NCBI GenBank assembly: GCA_029641185.1 | Contig: JAPWGK010000015.1 | Span: 806,001-870,000, forward strand | Direction of reading: 5' to 3' | Length of the DNA: 64,000 nt | DNA from: Pseudofabraea citricarpa | Taxonomy: Eukaryota > Ascomycota > Leotiomycetes > Helotiales > Dermateaceae | Part shown: positions 41,869 through 52,515 of the stretch, in pieces | Layout of the letters: each line of letters begins with the position of its first letter | Numbering within the stretch: position 1 is the stretch's first letter | The notes under the pieces: model-generated | What the model was told of the DNA's origin: nothing | Seen by the model: the letters and a program-made list of their open reading frames with translations, nothing else | The model's database searches: none | Translations under genes and position numbers: made by a program

Positions 41869-43057
41869 TCTAAAGGTCTGAACAGAAACCAGACAGTCGA
41901 GTAGGAAGTTAGAGGTTCTTAGGTGAATACGAACAAGGAAGCGGAGCAGTGTTTGTCGGTTTGTTTTAACAAGAAGGAGGTTGCGGACGATGAGGTTGCG
42001 GATGATGAGGTTGCGGATGATGAGGTTGCGGACGATGAGGCTGCGGATGGATTGGAAAGCTCGTCCTACGCGTCATCTGGAGGGAAGATTTAAAGAGCGC
42101 GAGTTAGGCGTGGTGGGAAGTTTGGCAAGACGCGCTCGCTGTACTAGCGTCCGAACGAAGAGAGTGAATCTTTTATTTACTACTGCTAAAGTAGACGCAC
42201 CATCATGATCACACCTGTGCAACCATAAAGCCAAAAGAAAGAGAGAAGAGACTGCAGGAAGTGCAGAAAGTGCAGGAAGTGCGGGCAGACGTTGTAAACC
42301 TACAAACTTTTAAAACCTTCAATTTGTATCCTCAGTAAGCAGCAGTGGTTCATATGTTCAAACGGTATATTCGCAGAGAAAGAAATATATATGTGCAACA
42401 ATGTCTGCAGACAAAGAATCCTCTATATGTCTAGGGCTACAAAGAAACTCGCATGATAGAAGATTTCACAGAATTACAAACAAATCTGGCTAGTGACACT
42501 GAACCCGACTGATGATCTAGATGGAGCTGTGCAGCTGCCTCCAGGTCCGAGATCCAATGTATATCCCAACTTGGAGAAGTAGCCTGAGCTGTCATCTCTA
42601 GCCATCAACAGTTGTCCGCTGGCTTCAGCGGAAAATGGCACAAAGCATATGTCAGCCCCAGAGAGAGGTTTGCCATGGCCTAGCTATAGAGTAGGACATA
42701 GATTGTACAGTGCTTGCTGAACTCATTTCCCTCATCTCCCTCAACCATGATATTATCTTGCTTTTGCTCTTGCTTTTAATAATCGTGTGTTGACGAGAGT
42801 CCTCAAAGTTCTACAGCGGCTGAGAAAGTCCTGATACATTGATCGGCATGGCAATTTCTGCTGATAGAACGACATGCATCTCACTTTTGGAACTGGAAGT
42901 TGGAGAAGTGATGGCGGTCGTCGTCAGAGAGAAGCGAGACAGATGTTGAACAATCACGTGGCAGAAATGCTGACCAGGGGTGCCACCACAGCCTCGTCAG
43001 AGCTTCTCGAGTCTCTTCTCCAAGCTTTCTCTGATTAACCCCACATCACCACCCAAG
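41869..43057. other. divergent intergenic region with acidic minisatellite
   Basis: Promoters of the Ulp1-like gene and GET4. Holds the 15-bp repeat (annotated separately) and imperfect 10-bp GCAGGAAGT repeats at about 42255-42290. No complete gene. Confidence 0.45.
41977..42048 (+). repeat. 15-bp minisatellite GAGGTTGCGGAYGAT, about 4.8 copies
   Basis: In one frame it reads EVADD four times, then EAAD, running on to a TAA at 42091; the frame has no ATG upstream before a stop near 41926. It could be a residual acidic exon or chance. Confidence 0.85.
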
Positions 43058-44151
43058 ATGAGTGCAAAGATAGAGAAGATCATCGTGCGATTGCAGGCTA
43101 AGTAAGGAACTTCCATACCCCTCAGCCAGCCCTTTGCTAAATGTATTTGGTAGGACTGAAGAAGGCCAGTACTACGAAGCACAGCAGCAGACTCGAGTAG
43201 TAGCTGCACGTTATATCAAGCAAGAGAACTGGGGTGCTGCCATCGATATTCTCTACAATGTTGCTCAGTCACTGCTGAAGGCAGGCCAGGGTGGTAGTGG
43301 TGGAGATCTTTCTCTTTTCCTCGTGGATGTATACAAGCAAGCAGAGCTCAAGCCAGACTCTGCGAACAAGGGCAAGCTTTTGACACTGTTACGGCTGTTT
43401 GACAGCGAAGAACCAACAAGAAAGAAGTTCATTTCCGAGATGATTGTGTATGTCCCTTCTATACTCTACACGTGAAGAACATGAGAGCTGACGAGATTGT
43501 AGTTGGTCAGCCAAGTGCGGTGACTATCCGGCAGGCGAGCCAGAATTACACCATGTTGCAGGATCATTATATGCTGAAGAGCACGAAGCCTACGAAGCCG
43601 AAAGACATCTAGCTCTCGGAACAAAGGACTCGCCAGAAGTATTTGCTAAGCTGGAATACGAATGGTACGCGCAGGACGATTCCCATACAGCTGCTCTATA
43701 TGCCGCACGAGCCGTCTTTCCATATCTCCTCACTGGCAACATCCGCGATGCTACTAAATCACTTCGCCTCTTCACAAGCAGATTGACGGAAGCAAACAAG
43801 AGCTTAAGTGTACAGGATGTTAGCAGTAGCAGTTCGGACTTGAGGATATACCCAAGCTTGCCTTTACTAAACTTCTTGGGTTTACTTCTACTGGCTATTC
43901 AGAAGGGCAATGCTGATTTATTCCGACAACTGAAGACCAAGTATGCAGCGTACATTAAAGAGGCTGGCATCTGGGATGAGACCCTTACCACAATTGCGGA
44001 GATGTACTTTGGCATTCAACGGCCCAGGCAGGGAAATCCTCTCTTCGATATGATGGGAAGCATGTTTGGTGGAGCTGGTGGTGGAGCGGCGAGCAAGAAG
44101 CCACAAACAAGACGTGTAGAAGCTGCCCCTGCAGCGGAGGGCTTGGACTGA
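43058..44151 (+). CDS. GET4: Get4, tail-anchored protein insertion factor
   Basis: Three exons, 43058-43101, 43154-43447 and 43503-44151, encode 328 aa. The alpha-solenoid of Get4 (DUF410) is evident: KTEEGQYYEAQQQTRVVAARYIKQENWGAAIDILYNVAQSLLKAG, LSLFLVDVYKQAEL, WSAKCGDYPAGEPELHHVAG, VFPYLLTGNIRDA, LNFLGLLLLAIQKGNADLFRQL and AEMYFGIQRPRQG near the end. Get4 with Get5 links Sgt2 to Get3 for delivery of tail-anchored proteins to the ER. The short glycine-rich tail (MFGGAGGGAASKK) is typical. Confidence 0.93.
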
Positions 44152-44261
44152 ATAACAAATTCATTATAGTTCATACTGCAATCTTAACTCCTGCCCTGGG
44201 TATAATCGAACGCCCGAATCAACCTCCATCCGTCTAGCAAAGCGATACTGGCTCTTACGAT

Positions 44262-44814
44262 TCACCGAACCATATTGTCTTCTTCGGCCTCGTACATCCA
44301 GTTATCCTCCGAAAGTGCCATAACCTTTGATCGCAGACTGGCCTTCACAGCTTCTAGCAGTTCTGGCAAAAATTAGTGTTTATGGAGGATAGAGAAGTCG
44401 TATGATTTACCTGCTGGTTCACTTGGAGCTCGATTCCTGTCCCTCTGGTGGTGCCTTACCGCATCAGCCAGACGCTGTCGCTCCTCTACAGAGAATATTA
44501 GCTTAATCGTACCATTTTGCCATTCTGTGAAACATACTCTCTTCGTCATGTCCATCTCCAGAAGCGCCGTCCTCTTGTTCATCTAAACTCTGCAGAGGCG
44601 GATCGCATATCTGGATATCGCCATTCTTGTCCCGTATAACAATGTCGGACGTTCCGGCCTCGGGCTCGACATCCAACCTTAGAGTTTCAGCGGAAGTCGA
44701 GGTTGAGCTCGTGGTAGGGCGGCGACTAAGGTGTTGGTGGAAGAGATTACGACGGACGCTCGTACCCCGAGTCGTCGCTGTCGAACTCGATGTTGCTTGA
44801 CGTCGCTCGGGCAT
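44262..44814 (-). CDS. small acidic protein, 150 aa, unidentified
   Basis: Three exons, 44814-44538, 44485-44411 and 44362-44262. Protein starts MPERRQATSSSTATTRG, has RRNLFHQHLSRR, IVIRDKNGDIQICDPPLQ, a charged helix ERQRLADAVRHHQRDRNR and ends SEDNWMYEAEEDNMVR. Frame and splice signals (GTATGT/TGTAG, GTAAAT/CCAG) are consistent, which supports a real gene. I do not recognise the family with certainty; a small subunit of a nuclear complex is a guess that I do not adopt. Convergent with GET4, 110 bp between stops. Confidence 0.7.
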
Positions 44815-45125
44815 GGTATGATGTAATGAGTAAGGAACGTCGGGGCAACGAAATGAGGAATTATGTACGGAGAGACAATTTTGTTTGTTGATGCTGATCC
44901 TAAAATGGTTTGGTGGATTGCGGGGAGACAAGGCTGAGAAAGCCGTTTTTGTTCGTTTGCGACCTGCCAATAATAATGGGAGATTTGCTTCCTCATTCAC
45001 TCTACAAACCAAGCAAGCTCACTTATCCATCTTATGAGTATTCACCCTGCACCGCATATCAATTAACACTTCCTTACTGGTGTTATAGCCTAACAACATG
45101 ATTGGTTCGATGGTATCCTCTTGTA

Positions 45126-46603
45126 ATGAGTAGCCAGTTCGAGATTCAGCCCATCGGGCGGTTTGTGGGAGCAAGTGCAGCGTTGAAGCGTCCAAGAGTA
45201 AGTCTAATATATTTTTGTATTTCTTCATCAGCAATTTACAAGCCTCATTGCCACTAGAAGTATATCCAACATAGATTGTGTATTTCTGGTTGATATTAAG
45301 CTGTCACTTTGCTCATCAGAAGCTATTCATGATTAGTTGTCATCACACTCATTCCCGAGCCTTCTTCCGCATTAATCTACCTTCTATCGTTAGCATCAAT
45401 ACATCTCCTATCAGATATTAATAAGAGATACAGGAAATCGCATGCTTCTCATACGATGACGAGCATAAATTCCGGCTGGACGACTCGTCCATCCGCTACT
45501 ATTACCCACCAGCGCTCGGAGCGAACCTATGTAAAGGCTTCGATACATTCGAGAAGCTCGACGATACGGCCGACGACCATCTAGACAGTCTTCTCAAGAC
45601 GATACAGGATCACGAGGAGAAGACTGGGCAGAAAGTCGATGCCGGTCTCGTGACATGGCGCGGTATGATTACCAAACTGATGTCTGCCATCTTCAGCGAT
45701 CGTGATGGGTTCGAGATGAATGCCACACTATATCAGGGGACTATATTTCTGGAAGAGAACCATGGATATAAGCTTCAGTCGCAAGCGCGGCAATCACGAC
45801 AAGTCTCACAACCTGGGCGGCCGTCCCAGGATATGATGAGTTTCTGGGGATACAAGTTTGAAACGCTGTGTCTGCTTCCCAAACCATGGGGCGAGACTTC
45901 GCGCGAGTACATTGAAAACCGCGAGAACGAGATCGTGAATAACCATGCACAGTACTGTTCCATCGTACGGACGGGGATCGGAAAGCACAGCATCATCCTC
46001 GGCGGTGAGGTGGATGCAGTATGGGATGCGAAACCGACCGATGGGACTCCCATCAACTGGGTGGAACTTAAGACGAGCGCTGATATCCGCAACGAGCGTG
46101 ACATGGTGACATATGAGCGCAAGCTGATGAAATTCTGGATCCAATCTTTCCTGCTCGGCGTGCCGAAGATCATTGTGGGCTTTCGCACGCCCGATGGAAT
46201 TCTGAAGCGTATTGAGGAGATGGAAACTGCTTCGATTCCTGGGACGGTCAAGAGACAGGGGAAGGGGACGTGGGATGGGAATATGTGTATCAATTTTACT
46301 TCTGCGCTACTTGATTGTAAGTTTGGTTCCCCTTTCTGAAATAGACGGAGAGGGACAAGAAAAGACAGAGGGAAAATATGCTGACGGGAGTTCCTAGTCT
46401 TGAAAGACACCATCCAGGATGATGGCGTCTGGAGGATCCGGAGAAAGGAGAGGTCTCCCGCCATCGAAGTCTTCAAGGTCGAAGAGACTGGCCATGGAGA
46501 TATCCTCTCCGATGACTTTATCAACTGGAGGATAAAGCTTTCCCTAAGCACTCCGGCTGACACTGCTGGATCCTCGACCGAAAAAGAAGAATCTACAATG
46601 TGA
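45126..46603 (+). CDS. RAI1: Rai1/DXO decapping nuclease
   Basis: Three exons, 45126-45197, 45434-46316 and 46398-46603, encode 386 aa. The N-terminus FEIQPIGRFVGASAALKRPREIACFSYDDEHKF is spread over exons 1 and 2, followed by IRYYYPP. Catalytic motifs: LVTWRGMITKL, FWGYKFETL, GGEVDAVWD and WVELKTS, the metal-binding acidic residues of the DXO fold, and KFWIQSFLLGVPKIIVGFRT. Rai1 binds the 5'-3' exonuclease Rat1/Xrn2 and removes incomplete or NAD caps in the nucleus. Intron 1 is 236 nt, longer than its neighbours. Confidence 0.93.
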
Positions 46604-47103
46604 TAGGCAGCGTCACCAGAACCGTCCGACGAATGGAATTCCGACAAGGGTTTGGGAAAGAGACCAAGCTTATTGGAATAGTACCCGCATTAGCGGCCCA
46701 AGATGGCGAAGATTGGTTCTGAGCAAATCTCAGCAGGAAAGAGGCACGGCCAGAATCATAGGATATTCTTACATCTATCAAGAGAATAGTCCTGGTCGAG
46801 GGGTTAAAAATCTAGCAATGTTATAGCATATCACAAGTTAGGAAAAGAGATTTGCTCCCTTGTACAGGAAATTGCTGTGTTGTGTGAATGACATGCATAC
46901 ATGATATGATATTGGTATATGTTTTTACTATTTCGGTGTATAAGGACAAGTTGAGAACTGAACTAAATGGACTCTTCTTCTACAACGCTTGCCACCAGAT
47001 TATTTTTGAACACGCCAACCAATTGCTTAATATACAAAAGAATACATATGTATACAACTCTCCATCCTACAAACAAGAAAAGACAAGACATGTGTCTATG
47101 GGT
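46604..47103. other. convergent 3' region
   Basis: 500 bp between the stops of RAI1 and PET127. No gene seen. Confidence 0.4.
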
Positions 47104-50100
47104 CTACTCTTTCTCTGCTTCGTTCTGGCTACCACGATCAACTTTGCTGGTGTCTTGGATATTCAAGACCTTGGGCGGGCTGAAGTTGTCAAGCTCATCT
47201 TGCTCTTGTCTGCGAATGCGACCCTCCTCGCTCAACTTCTTGAAAGGTCTCAAGAACCTTTGAGAATAGGCCGATTTGTCGGCGGCCTCACTGTTGGTCA
47301 GTGCCACCCTCCTTCTTACTCTCAGAGCTTGAAACAACGAAGATTTCCTAGACTCTTCAATGTCTGACAAGGCATACTCTACTGTCCAGTCATCTGAAGC
47401 CTCCAAATTTTCAGTCCTTGTCACATATTCCCCGTTGACCTTGTTGCGCACTGTAAGAATCATACCCAGCAAACCAGTCTTAGTGTTGGTGTTAGTACCG
47501 TCTTCCATTCGCTCTTCTTCATCGACCTCTTTTATGATCGCATCTTCTAACCCCACATCTTTTACGACCACATCTTCTACGACCACATCTTCTGCGGCCA
47601 TATCTTCTGCGGCCATATCTTCTGCGGCCATATCTTCTGCGACCACATATTCTGCGCCTGCCTCATTATCGATGGCTTTCTCTGTGTTGGTAGCTTCCTG
47701 AACGCCAATCAAGTCGGATTCTGGTTCTGGCTTGTTAAAACCTTCGTTTTCTCCTTCGATATCAGACTCAAGAACTGCTCCTGGTGAGATATTATCGTCA
47801 TCATCCACACCCTCCTCAACCCGTGCCCGTGCGTCTTTCCATTTGGCCTCTTGCAATTCTGCATCAGTTTTATCAGGCTTGATGCCAAGTACTTCTTGCT
47901 CAAACTTCTCAATCTTCTCTTGGCTCTTGTTTTGAATCCTTTCAATGTCAGATTCTTCAACTGGCTTTACAAAGATATATGTATAGGGCACTTCGGCTTT
48001 AGACGGCCTGGTTTCCAGAAAAATGCGTAGAGATTTCTCGGGAAATTTGGCCGTTGCTCGGTCTAGTATCTTATTAAGTAACTCTATACTCAACTTGAAT
48101 TCCAGATCGCCAGTGGTAGTATCTTCAGAACCGTGCAAGGCATAGTCCATCTCCGAGATACTAATATATTGGAATCCAAACAAACGTTCAATGTTGTGAA
48201 AGGCAACGAAGATACCATCCATGCGGCCCATTCTAACTTGGAGCGAGTACTTTAAGAATGCAGCCCTTATCATATCGTAGTACTCCCGTTCATAGGATTC
48301 ATACTCTCCATGTCGTGAACGTATCTCATAACCAGTCCCCTCTTCATAATTAGCCACATCAAGTCTGATCGATGCCACTGCTCTGGTCTTCAGATCAAAC
48401 ATTCCAGTGCCTGGAAGTCGTGGATCATAAGCATCTAGCTGGGATCGCATGAGAAAATCACCCATGGTACTATAGTGAAAAGATTCGGGGTCGTTCCGAG
48501 CAGAATCTGGGAGCTGATCAGAATTCGTCCTACGATACTTCTCAAACTCATCGGTGTGCAGAGTAAGAAGCTTTTCCATAGACTTTCCGAGCATCATCAG
48601 TATATTAGCTGAATCATACTCCTTATCAGCGTCGATCGCATAAGTTCCGTTTCTGTAGCGCAGGAAGATTGAAGAAGGTGCACGAGTTATTGCGGTGAAT
48701 GAATCCATCCTAGCAGGGAAGCTTCTAGAGAGTTTGCCGACGTGAACGGGACGCCAGTTCGAGAGTAGAAAATGGAAATGAGCAAGGGCAGCAGTCATGC
48801 TCGAAGTCGACCCTGTATATTTCTTATTTGCTTCAGCAGCCGCAGACAGGAGGGCTGTGTCTCTTGAGGATGTAACGTATGCTTTCAAGGCGTTGAAATC
48901 AAATTCCGAGGCTGGCATGATCTTCTGTAAATATGGATCAAAGTTAAATACTCGTGAACGTGGGTCTTGTAACTGATAGACACCAGGATTGAATAGCACC
49001 CGTTCTAATCCATAGGCAAGACCTGGAACTGGAGGCTGCTCCTTTACAAGAGGAGACATCACGAGATCTTGTGCTACTACCGTCTTGACCTCGAAAGATG
49101 TCGTTCCAGATTTTCTGAGGGGATCCTTAGGTTTCTTCGGTGTCTTTGTGCCAATGAGCATGGCATCCTTAATGCTCGACGTTTCTCCCAAGGCACTCGG
49201 AGTACCTGATTTTACATGCCTGTGACCAAAGTCCTTCAAAGAGCTGCTTATCTCGACTTTTCGGACTTGCAAGGCACCGGGAGAAAAGAGTGTCTGTCGA
49301 AGTTCTCTGTTGACTTGTGACTTGGGAGTTCCTGATTGTAAAAGTAACTGCCGGAGCCGCTTTATTTGTTCGCTCCCAGATTCGTACTTCTGAATAATTA
49401 ACTCTCTAATCTTTTTCGTTTCTTTTTCGCTCGCTGCGGGCTTTTCGGCTTGTAAGGGTTTTACACGAGCAGTGCTTTTGACCTTCTTAACAAGATTTTT
49501 CGGAGATTTCTGCTGCCCTAATATCTCATCTTTTGTTGAAGTCTTTCTCCGTCTCTTTCGGACCTTTACGGGCTCTGCAGGAGCAGTTGTTTTGCCTAGC
49601 TTAACAAGACTTTTCGGAGCTTTCTTCTGGTCCCTTATCTTGGGTTTCGCAGTAGCTTTCCTTTTTCTCGACCCTCCTTTGGCTTTTACAGCAACAGCAG
49701 CTTCTTTGTCTGCTTCCCCCCCCTTCTTCGTCTTATTCTTCTCTGCATTTCCTGATAATTGCTCTTTCTTGTTCTCCTTGTCGCTCGACACTCTTGTCAA
49801 AGCTCCTGGCTCGTCCAATGCTTCTACACGAGAAGGCTTATCGTTTATTTCTGTTTCTTGCGAGTCCGATTCTTGTCGAAGAGCTTTCAGGGAGCCTGCT
49901 TCCCCAGTGTCCCTACTGGCCGCCGCTTGCGACTGCTCCAGTTGGCTGTCAACACTAGAAGTCTGTTCCGGCCTTGCAAGTGTTTCGTGTGATCCATCGG
50001 CCGCGATGATAGCCGCGTTGGTTGTACCATTATTGGAGGTAGCATCGCTAGTAGTGGTTGAGTAGGCATGTGTTGTCGAACGTGGTCCTGCGCGATAGAC

Positions 50101-50217
50101 TGGTAGCCGGTGTGAGGGTTTGCTGTAATATCCATTTCCAACCGTCCTAGAGAGACACCATGTGCATATATATGCGTGATTTGCTTTTGAACTCCTGCGA
50201 GCCAGCGAAGACAGCAT
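47104..50217 (-). CDS. PET127: mitochondrial RNA-processing protein Pet127
   Basis: Single exon, 1037 aa. The N-terminus MLSSLARRSSKANHAYICTW is Arg/Ser-rich with no acids, a mitochondrial presequence. A long Lys/Ser-rich region (to ~370) precedes the Pet127 domain: GLERVLFNPGVYQLQDPRSRVFNFDPYLQKIMP, SSIFLRYRNGTYAIDADKEYD, GTGMFDLKTRAVASIRLDV and MGRMDGIFVAFHNIERLFGFQYIS. The D-x-K-T core is a PD-(D/E)XK-nuclease-like site. Pet127 acts in 5' end processing and turnover of mitochondrial RNAs on the inner membrane. An acidic repeat, (AAEDM)n then (VVEDV), sits at about residues 855-890 (47566-47650). The C-terminal tail is longer than in yeast (800 aa). Confidence 0.9.
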   Translation of the reverse strand: MLSSLARRSSKANHAYICTWCLSRTVGNGYYSKPSHRLPVYRAGPRSTTHAYSTTTSDATSNNGTTNAAIIAADGSHETLARPEQTSSVDSQLEQSQAAASRDTGEAGSLKALRQESDSQETEINDKPSRVEALDEPGALTRVSSDKENKKEQLSGNAEKNKTKKGGEADKEAAVAVKAKGGSRKRKATAKPKIRDQKKAPKSLVKLGKTTAPAEPVKVRKRRRKTSTKDEILGQQKSPKNLVKKVKSTARVKPLQAEKPAASEKETKKIRELIIQKYESGSEQIKRLRQLLLQSGTPKSQVNRELRQTLFSPGALQVRKVEISSSLKDFGHRHVKSGTPSALGETSSIKDAMLIGTKTPKKPKDPLRKSGTTSFEVKTVVAQDLVMSPLVKEQPPVPGLAYGLERVLFNPGVYQLQDPRSRVFNFDPYLQKIMPASEFDFNALKAYVTSSRDTALLSAAAEANKKYTGSTSSMTAALAHFHFLLSNWRPVHVGKLSRSFPARMDSFTAITRAPSSIFLRYRNGTYAIDADKEYDSANILMMLGKSMEKLLTLHTDEFEKYRRTNSDQLPDSARNDPESFHYSTMGDFLMRSQLDAYDPRLPGTGMFDLKTRAVASIRLDVANYEEGTGYEIRSRHGEYESYEREYYDMIRAAFLKYSLQVRMGRMDGIFVAFHNIERLFGFQYISISEMDYALHGSEDTTTGDLEFKLSIELLNKILDRATAKFPEKSLRIFLETRPSKAEVPYTYIFVKPVEESDIERIQNKSQEKIEKFEQEVLGIKPDKTDAELQEAKWKDARARVEEGVDDDDNISPGAVLESDIEGENEGFNKPEPESDLIGVQEATNTEKAIDNEAGAEYVVAEDMAAEDMAAEDMAAEDVVVEDVVVKDVGLEDAIIKEVDEEERMEDGTNTNTKTGLLGMILTVRNKVNGEYVTRTENLEASDDWTVEYALSDIEESRKSSLFQALRVRRRVALTNSEAADKSAYSQRFLRPFKKLSEEGRIRRQEQDELDNFSPPKVLNIQDTSKVDRGSQNEAEKE
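47566..47650 (-). repeat. PET127: in-frame 15-bp repeat within PET127
   Basis: Encodes AAEDM units followed by VVEDV/VVKDV; the plus strand shows near-perfect repeats of TCTTCTGCGGCCATA. Confidence 0.9.
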
Positions 50218-50555
50218 AATAGAACCGGCAGATGTATTAATGAGTGTTGTTGAACAATTGTTCTGTCTTGCGACTTGGATATCGATTGGTGAACATGATG
50301 TTAGTACGTAGACAATTTTTTGGACAAGGATTCTCGGGATGCGGATAAACTACTGATTGGTGGGTGTATCTCGGGGGGCGACAGTGAGTAACGTGAACGT
50401 GCTCCTATTTCTCCAGGACTCAATACATCAAAGAACTGATAGTCATAATAGATCAATGTCATCCATGAAGTAGCCTTTTCAGCGCTTGATTAGACTATAG
50501 GCACAAAGTCTACCATAAATCTCCCCGAATTCTTTTAAGCTGTGAAATCCCTCCA
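50218..50555. other. intergenic region
   Basis: Promoter of PET127 and 3' end of BMT2. Nothing else seen. Confidence 0.4.
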
Positions 50556-51449
50556 TCAACCTAAACGCGCCTTCTGGGAAGCTTCCTTGCCCTTGAGCAC
50601 TATAGAAAAATTGTTTCTATCCTTGCCCGTCCGAATCTCAACCTTCTTGAAACTGATTGGCTTGGCCTCTGTGTCTATCCTCCATAGATAGTAGATGAGC
50701 TTGTTCGATAATTTCTTCTTCACCATCGCATACCCCAGGCTCTCCATGATTGACTCAAGCTTCTTCTCATCCATATATCTCGAGTTGCTTACGCAAGGAG
50801 CCGGCAAGACCAGGAATAGACTCGAGAAGAATTCTTCCAGTCCTTCGGGCGGCGTCTTCTGCAAAAACTTCAGAGTACGGAGTAACATCTGACCCTTCCC
50901 CACAGCGTCCGGGACATAATTGAGGACAAGAGAAAGACTTATGATGCTGAATTGTTCCGATGAGTCTTTTGGAAGCGGTCGCTCCATGAAGTCTTGTTGG
51001 TTAATCCCCTCGCCTTGACTATTCAAGTCAATCCTCTCAACGTTGAATAGCCGACTCCGTGAGCAGGCATTTGTCGTGCTCAAAGCCCCGACCTCTAGCA
51101 TTCTAAGAGGCTGTCCCTTTTCCGAGTTTTCCTTGAGCTTTGGCAAAATAGGCAAAAGCCAGTCCATTAAGATCTTGCTGCTGTCGCCACCTCTTTCATT
51201 GCGTTGGCCTGTCAGACTCGCGCGTTGATAGCTTTCAATTCCACCTTGCTTTTCAATTTGCTGAGAGATGGTGGCAGCAGTTGTTATGTCGCCATCGGCT
51301 ATGGCCTTTGCCTTTCTCTTTTCAAGAGTATGGTGCGTTCTGATCAGCGTCCTAGTCGCCTTGCTCGAAATGGATCGATGAGGTTTTGCCGTTGGTGGTC
51401 TCCCTTGGGACAGGGATTTTATTTTGACATTCTTCTTCTTTGCCGCCAT
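50556..51449 (-). CDS. BMT2: 25S rRNA adenine-N1 methyltransferase Bmt2
   Basis: Single exon, 297 aa. A basic N-terminus MAAKKKNVKIKSLSQGRPP is followed by HHTLEKRKAKAIADGD, IEKQGGIESYQRASLTGQ, LRMLEVGALSTTNACS (SAM motif I), ERIDLNSQGEGINQQDFMERP and ISLSLVLNYVPDAVGKGQMLLRTLKFL. This is the Bmt2 order of motifs, and the enzyme makes m1A in the large rRNA (A2142 in yeast) in the nucleolus. Divergent from RPL25, 299 bp between starts, a pairing that may give shared regulation of ribosome genes. Confidence 0.93.
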   Translation of the reverse strand: MAAKKKNVKIKSLSQGRPPTAKPHRSISSKATRTLIRTHHTLEKRKAKAIADGDITTAATISQQIEKQGGIESYQRASLTGQRNERGGDSSKILMDWLLPILPKLKENSEKGQPLRMLEVGALSTTNACSRSRLFNVERIDLNSQGEGINQQDFMERPLPKDSSEQFSIISLSLVLNYVPDAVGKGQMLLRTLKFLQKTPPEGLEEFFSSLFLVLPAPCVSNSRYMDEKKLESIMESLGYAMVKKKLSNKLIYYLWRIDTEAKPISFKKVEIRTGKDRNNFSIVLKGKEASQKARLG

Positions 51450-51748
51450 TTCATCGGCTTAGATGTGCAAATGGAGATGTAGAATTTGAACGGATATGAA
51501 GAGCGACATCACATGAGGTGACCTGCTACATGGCGCGTGAAGGTGGTTTGAGAGCGAGCAGCTCGCCTAGCGCTGGAAATTCTCGACGGCGATTTGCAAG
51601 ATCGGAGGTTCATCGGGTGACGGCGAAACTAGCCGCCCGAACAAGCGACCAAGCCCACACAAATTATTCTGATTCCCAAAATCCAGAATCGATCAACCAC
51701 TCTCGACTTCAACGACCAACCGCCAGATTTTCTTACGACAAACTCGAA

Positions 51749-52515
51749 ATGGCCCCTCCAGCAACCAAGAAAGGTACAGTAACCTTTAAACCCCATTGAG
51801 CTGCTCGGAATGCGTCTGGAACACCTCTTCAACTTCACTCGAACTTTTGCGATCGCAAGAAATTTGCGATGAAGTGGGAAATGTGGGAGGATACGCACAG
51901 CAGTAGCAGATATTGCGAGTTCATCGAGAGCGGTTGCTGATGCGTAAGTTTTTACAGGTGGTGCCTCCAAGGCCGGCAAGGGTAACAAGCAAGCCAATGC
52001 TGCTGCTAAGGCTACCCTCAAGGGAGTAAGTTTTCTTTATATGTTCAATCTACAGGATATATCGCTGATGCCTTCACCAGGTCCACTCCCACAAGGTCCG
52101 CAAGGTCCGTCTCTCGACGACCTTCCACCAGCCTAAGACCCTCCAATTGTCGCGGTCCCCAAAGTACGTCCGCAAGTCGGTCGCCAGCCAACCCCGTCTT
52201 GATGAGCACAAGGTCATCATTCACCCTCTCAACACGGAATCTGCCATGAAGAAGATCGAGGAGAACAACACCTTGGTCTTCATTGTCGATATCAAGGCCA
52301 ACAAGGCTCAAATCAAGCAAGCTCTCAAGAAGCTTTACGATATCGATACCGTCAAGATCAACACCTTGATCCGGTAAGTCTTCAATCAACATAAGTAAGA
52401 TAAAATAACTACTAACACAAATTCTAGACCGGATGGTAGCAAGAAGGCATTTGCTCGATTGACAGCTGATGTTGATGCTCTTGACATCGCCGCTACCAAG
52501 CTCGCCATTGTTTAA
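51749..52515 (+). CDS. RPL25: 60S ribosomal protein L25 (uL23)
   Basis: Four exons, 51749-51773, 51958-52025, 52081-52373 and 52428-52515, give 157 aa. Starts [20 protein letters not shown], core [29 protein letters not shown] and [41 protein letters not shown], end [30 protein letters not shown]: the typical uL23 sequence. It binds domain III of 25S rRNA near the polypeptide exit and is the docking site for SRP and nascent-chain factors. The first intron is 184 nt and early, usual for fungal ribosomal genes. Confidence 0.97.

Noticed and set aside
45775..46647. 290-codon minus-strand ORF opposite RAI1
   Set aside because: RAI1 motifs on the plus strand explain the sequence; the antisense frame has no recognisable family.
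49472..50065. 197-codon plus-strand ORF opposite PET127
   Set aside because: The hydrophobic F/L/V/S-rich look arises from Lys/Ser/Glu codons read in antisense.
51774..51957. Possible snoRNA in RPL25 intron 1
   Set aside because: I looked for C (RTGATGA) and D (CTGA) boxes with terminal pairing and found no convincing pair.
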